Assembly: GCA_903854455.1 (NCBI GenBank)
Contig: CAINWJ010000106.1
Location: 1 to 6,762 of the forward strand
Length of the DNA: 6,762 bases
Source: Candidatus Peribacteria bacterium
GTDB lineage: Bacteria; Patescibacteriota; Gracilibacteria; Peribacterales; Peribacteraceae
Direction: 5' to 3'
In this document: one piece after another, positions 4,933 to 6,762 of the stretch
Position numbering within the stretch: position 1 is the stretch's first letter
Layout: each line of letters begins with the position of its first letter
Program-made: the position numbers and the translations under genes
Notes under the pieces: generated by a model
Told to the model about the DNA's origin: nothing
What the model saw: only the letters and a program-made list of their open reading frames with translations
Database searches by the model: none

Positions 4933-5904
4933 TTATTTGCCCATTTTCCTCTTCACTCGGACAAACCCAGATAGCTCGAAGACCTTGAGCTTCGGTTCGA
5001 TTTTTTCGATGTGATCAAGGAGGAGGTTCACACCGAGAGAATCAGCCGCCATGTGACAGACTTGGATGACGTTGACGTGGTTCTTCTTGGCTTCCTCCAG
5101 CGATTTGTCCGTGATGTGCATGGAGATGACGGTGCCGACTCCGGCTCTCGCCTGTGCCTCGAAGAACTCTTCAGGACCGTTGGTGCCGCCGGTGAACTCA
5201 TTCGGGCGGATCTTCCCCGGGCGGCTTACTTTGCTTCCGCTCGCGATGAATGGAGCGGCTCCGTGCTTGGCATAGAACTTGAATTCAGGAATTGCGAGCA
5301 GTGCTTTGATGATTTCCCCGAGATCATCGAATTCCTTCGAGCAGATTGTTTTCTCCATGAAGCGGTACGCCAGGTTGTCGGTGATGGTGTGACAGCAGAC
5401 GGCGGGGATATTCAGTAATTCGGCGGCGCGCCCTTCACGCAGGAGGTTGTCCGAATGAATGGAGCGTCCGATCCGATCCATCCGTGACTTGATCATTCCT
5501 TCCACCTGGTTCGGGAAGAGCCCGGACTCCATGAGCATATCGACCTGCATCGGCATTACTTTGGTCAGATCGGCGAGAGCACGACCTTCCGGATGATGGA
5601 TGAGGACGCCGTCGATGCGTTGTCCGTTTTTCCGGAGGTGATCGATGAGCAGGAGTTCCGGCGTCTCGACGTCGATGCCGACGGCAATGGATGTAAATTC
5701 CTCATCGCCCGTACCGTTGATAATTCTTGAATCACCGAACGGATTCCACGTTCGCTCCTCATCGAAGAGCTCCAGTTCGATTCCCTCAACCTTCTTCTGC
5801 CTGTCCTTCTCTTTCTTGAACTGCTTCTCGATCCTGGCTTTACCACGGGGATCTGCGGCGATGCCGAGATCGACGGCTTTATGGAAGAATTGGTTGAGCT
5901 TCAT
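4933..5904 (-). CDS. NIF3-family putative metal-binding protein
   Basis: A 323-residue protein of the long NIF3-like group found in various bacteria; its biochemical role is unsettled (some NIF3/YbgI relatives are annotated as GTP cyclohydrolase type 2 or metal-binding regulators). Candidate metal ligands are H103-H104 in IHHPEGRAL, H172 and D176 in CHTITDN, and H284 and D288 in CHMAADSLGVNLLLD. Other group-typical stretches are AADPRGK (16-22), NPFGDSRI (54-61), SGSKVSRPGK (222-231), FTGGTNGPEE (237-246) and SGFVRV (312-317). Residues 20-43 are highly charged and probably helical. The ATG at 5904 is preferred: an upstream in-frame ATG at 5943 would add a Pro-rich stretch (MPLLQSPLYPPLT) with no family counterpart. 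No Shine-Dalgarno precedes the start; the bases are CT-rich. It is transcribed away from trmD. Confidence 0.88.
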   Translation of the reverse strand: MKLNQFFHKAVDLGIAADPRGKARIEKQFKKEKDRQKKVEGIELELFDEERTWNPFGDSRIINGTGDEEFTSIAVGIDVETPELLLIDHLRKNGQRIDGVLIHHPEGRALADLTKVMPMQVDMLMESGLFPNQVEGMIKSRMDRIGRSIHSDNLLREGRAAELLNIPAVCCHTITDNLAYRFMEKTICSKEFDDLGEIIKALLAIPEFKFYAKHGAAPFIASGSKVSRPGKIRPNEFTGGTNGPEEFFEAQARAGVGTVISMHITDKSLEEAKKNHVNVIQVCHMAADSLGVNLLLDHIEKIEPKLKVFELSGFVRVKRKMGK

Positions 5905-6122
5905 AGTGAGGGGAGGGTACAGGGGAGATTGTAGAAGTGGCAATCACAGGAACGGAAAGTAAGGTAGGTAAAGTAGGTTAGGTAAGTAAGGTAGTAAGGT
6001 CAGGTTTGTCTCTCATGATACTTCCATCACCTATGTAACCTACCTTACGTACAATACGTACCTTACTTTCATCAGTGTAATCATTCCCTCCACAAACTCC
6101 GGTTCTTCGCTATCCTTCCTTC
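5905..6122. other. Divergent intergenic spacer between the NIF3-like gene and trmD
   Basis: This 218-bp gap must hold the promoters for both divergent genes, but no convincing -35/-10 pair stands out on either strand. Most of it is taken up by the GGTAA-type repeats at 5955-6070. The last 50 bases before trmD are pyrimidine-rich and end TATCCTTCCTTC directly before the ATG, with no Shine-Dalgarno. No tRNA or small ORF is evident. Confidence 0.6.
5955..6070. repeat. GGTAA-type degenerate tandem repeats forming an inverted repeat
   Basis: The left arm (5955-6000) is a run of short GTAAG, GGTAG and GGTTA-like units. The right arm (6030-6070) is the reverse complement in kind, with ACCTA and CCTTAC units. 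The outermost 12 bases pair perfectly: GAAAGTAAGGTA (5955-5966) with TACCTTACTTTC (6059-6070). Inner units pair in more than one register. The arrangement copies that of the 3500-3580 element: short degenerate units on one arm, their complement on the other, and a non-repeat loop between. Confidence 0.8.
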
Positions 6123-6762
6123 ATGCGCATCGACATCCTCACCCTCTTCCCCGAGATGTTTATCGGCCCCATGACCGAGAGCATCCTCAAGCGTGCAGTG
6201 GATGACGAGATCATTGAAATTCATACGCACAACATTCGCGATTTCGCGACGGGGAAGCACCGGCAGGTGGACGACACGCCGTACGGCGGTGGAGCGGGGA
6301 TGGTGATGAAGGTGGACGTGGTTGTGAGTGCATTGGAGTCGGTGGTAGAGAAAGGTCAGTCTGAAGAAGGAATTAGGAAGAAGGAATTAGGAATTAGGAA
6401 ACATATAACCGTGCCTCATCGCATCTATCTTTCCCCACGCGGGAAGCGGCTGAATCAGATCAAAGTTGAGAAATTGGCGAAGCATGACTGGCTACTGCTG
6501 CTCTGCGGGCACTACGAAGGCGTCGATCAGCGCGTCATCGATGGGTGGATCGATGAGGAGATCTCGATTGGGGATTATGTTCTCACCGGTGGCGAGCTGC
6601 CGGCGATGGTGCTGGTGGATGCCGTCGCACGGCACATTCCCGGCGTGCTGGGCAAAGAGGAGTCGGCGGGAGAGGAGAGCTTTTCCAAGGCGTTGAATCG
6701 CAAACGGGAGTATCCACACTACACACGACCGGAGGAGTTCCGCGGGATGCGCGTGCCAGACG
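6123..6762 (+). CDS. trmD: tRNA (guanine37-N1)-methyltransferase, 3' end cut by window
   Basis: SAM-dependent SPOUT enzyme that methylates G37 next to the anticodon and prevents +1 frameshifting. 213 codons are visible and no stop is reached; a typical enzyme has about 240-255 residues, so a few dozen are missing. Visible signatures: MRIDILTLFPEMF (1-13), DDTPYGGGAGMVM (50-62), YLSPRGKRL (102-110), the knot segment LLCGHYEGVDQRV (127-139), then DEEISIGDYVLTGGELPAM (144-162), ARHIPGVLG (169-177) and YPHYTRPEEF (197-206). Oddities: residues 83-93 (GIRKKELGIRK) are encoded by GAATTAG-type repeats in a normally variable loop; E185 stands where E. coli TrmD has the catalytic D169; and about three extra residues precede PHYTRP. 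It is not next to rpsP/rimM on its upstream side as in most bacteria. The ATG at 6123 is fixed by the conserved N-terminus; there is no Shine-Dalgarno. Confidence 0.96.
   Translation, partial: MRIDILTLFPEMFIGPMTESILKRAVDDEIIEIHTHNIRDFATGKHRQVDDTPYGGGAGMVMKVDVVVSALESVVEKGQSEEGIRKKELGIRKHITVPHRIYLSPRGKRLNQIKVEKLAKHDWLLLLCGHYEGVDQRVIDGWIDEEISIGDYVLTGGELPAMVLVDAVARHIPGVLGKEESAGEESFSKALNRKREYPHYTRPEEFRGMRVPD
6369..6400 (+). repeat. GAATTAG-type short repeats inside trmD
   Basis: Three GGAATTAG-like units lie within the reading frame: GGAATTAGGAA, a three-base GAA, then two direct heptamers GAATTAG GAATTAG and a partial GAA. They encode residues 83-93. The units are read in the two open phases only (GGA-ATT-AGG, GAA-TTA-GGA, ATT-AGG); the third phase would give AAT-TAG and stop translation, and the array ends just before that would happen. 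Like the array at 3500, the basic period is seven bases. Confidence 0.8.

Noticed and set aside
5011..5418. Plus-strand 135-residue frame opposite the NIF3-like gene
   Set aside because: Antisense shadow; the minus-strand product has coherent NIF3-type motifs.
5905..5943. Longer start for the NIF3-like gene at 5943
   Set aside because: It adds a Pro/Leu-rich leader with no family counterpart; MKLNQFF at 5904 matches the expected beginning.
6123..6762. Frameshift or pseudogene in trmD because of the repeat array
   Set aside because: The frame stays open from 6123 to the window edge, with conserved motifs on both sides of the array in the same frame.

Overview
The window reads as a piece of bacterial chromosome of moderate G+C. 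It has six complete, confidently bounded genes, one conserved gene whose start is slightly uncertain (infC), and one gene cut by the right edge (trmD). All eight end in, or pass through, ordinary codons. TGA is used as a stop and no gene needs TGA read as an amino acid, which argues against a recoded Gracilibacteria/SR1-type genome. The set suggests a Patescibacteria (CPR)-like or similar environmental bacterium: a compact infC-rpmI-rplT cluster, a stand-alone trmD, a NIF3-like protein, and surface-glycan genes separated by hairpin repeats. This assignment is an inference and no single gene proves it.

Layout. Positions 1-83 hold two G/C-rich hairpins; the second contains the apparent ribosome binding site of the first gene. 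Positions 84-1130 (+) encode a GT-B, family-4-type glycosyltransferase. Positions 1131-1263 hold three consecutive palindromic elements. Positions 1264-2865 (+) encode a polytopic membrane protein with the look of a GT-C glycosyltransferase; together with the upstream gene it probably builds or decorates a surface glycan. Positions 2866-3016 are a short leader with one clear hairpin. Then come infC (3017-3502), rpmI (3633-3827) and rplT (3846-4199), the classical translation-factor/ribosomal-protein operon. Converging on it from the minus strand are a small AT-rich two-helix membrane protein (4219-4881) and a NIF3-family putative metal-binding protein (4933-5904). A 218-bp divergent spacer (5905-6122) is filled largely by short repeats. 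trmD begins at 6123 (+) and runs off the right edge.

There is no new defence, mobile or biosynthetic system that I can defend. The most interesting layer is the repeats. Three families of short-period degenerate tandem repeat (TAGTATT-like, GGTAA-like, GAATTAG-like) and several G/C-rich palindromes sit on gene edges. They supply the infC stop codon, the glycosyltransferase stop codon, the glycosyltransferase Shine-Dalgarno sequence, and an in-frame stretch of TrmD. Most genes lack a visible Shine-Dalgarno sequence and instead have pyrimidine-rich sequence before the ATG. No tRNA, rRNA, CRISPR array, insertion sequence or replication origin was recognised, and no gene-free stretch exceeds 300 bases.
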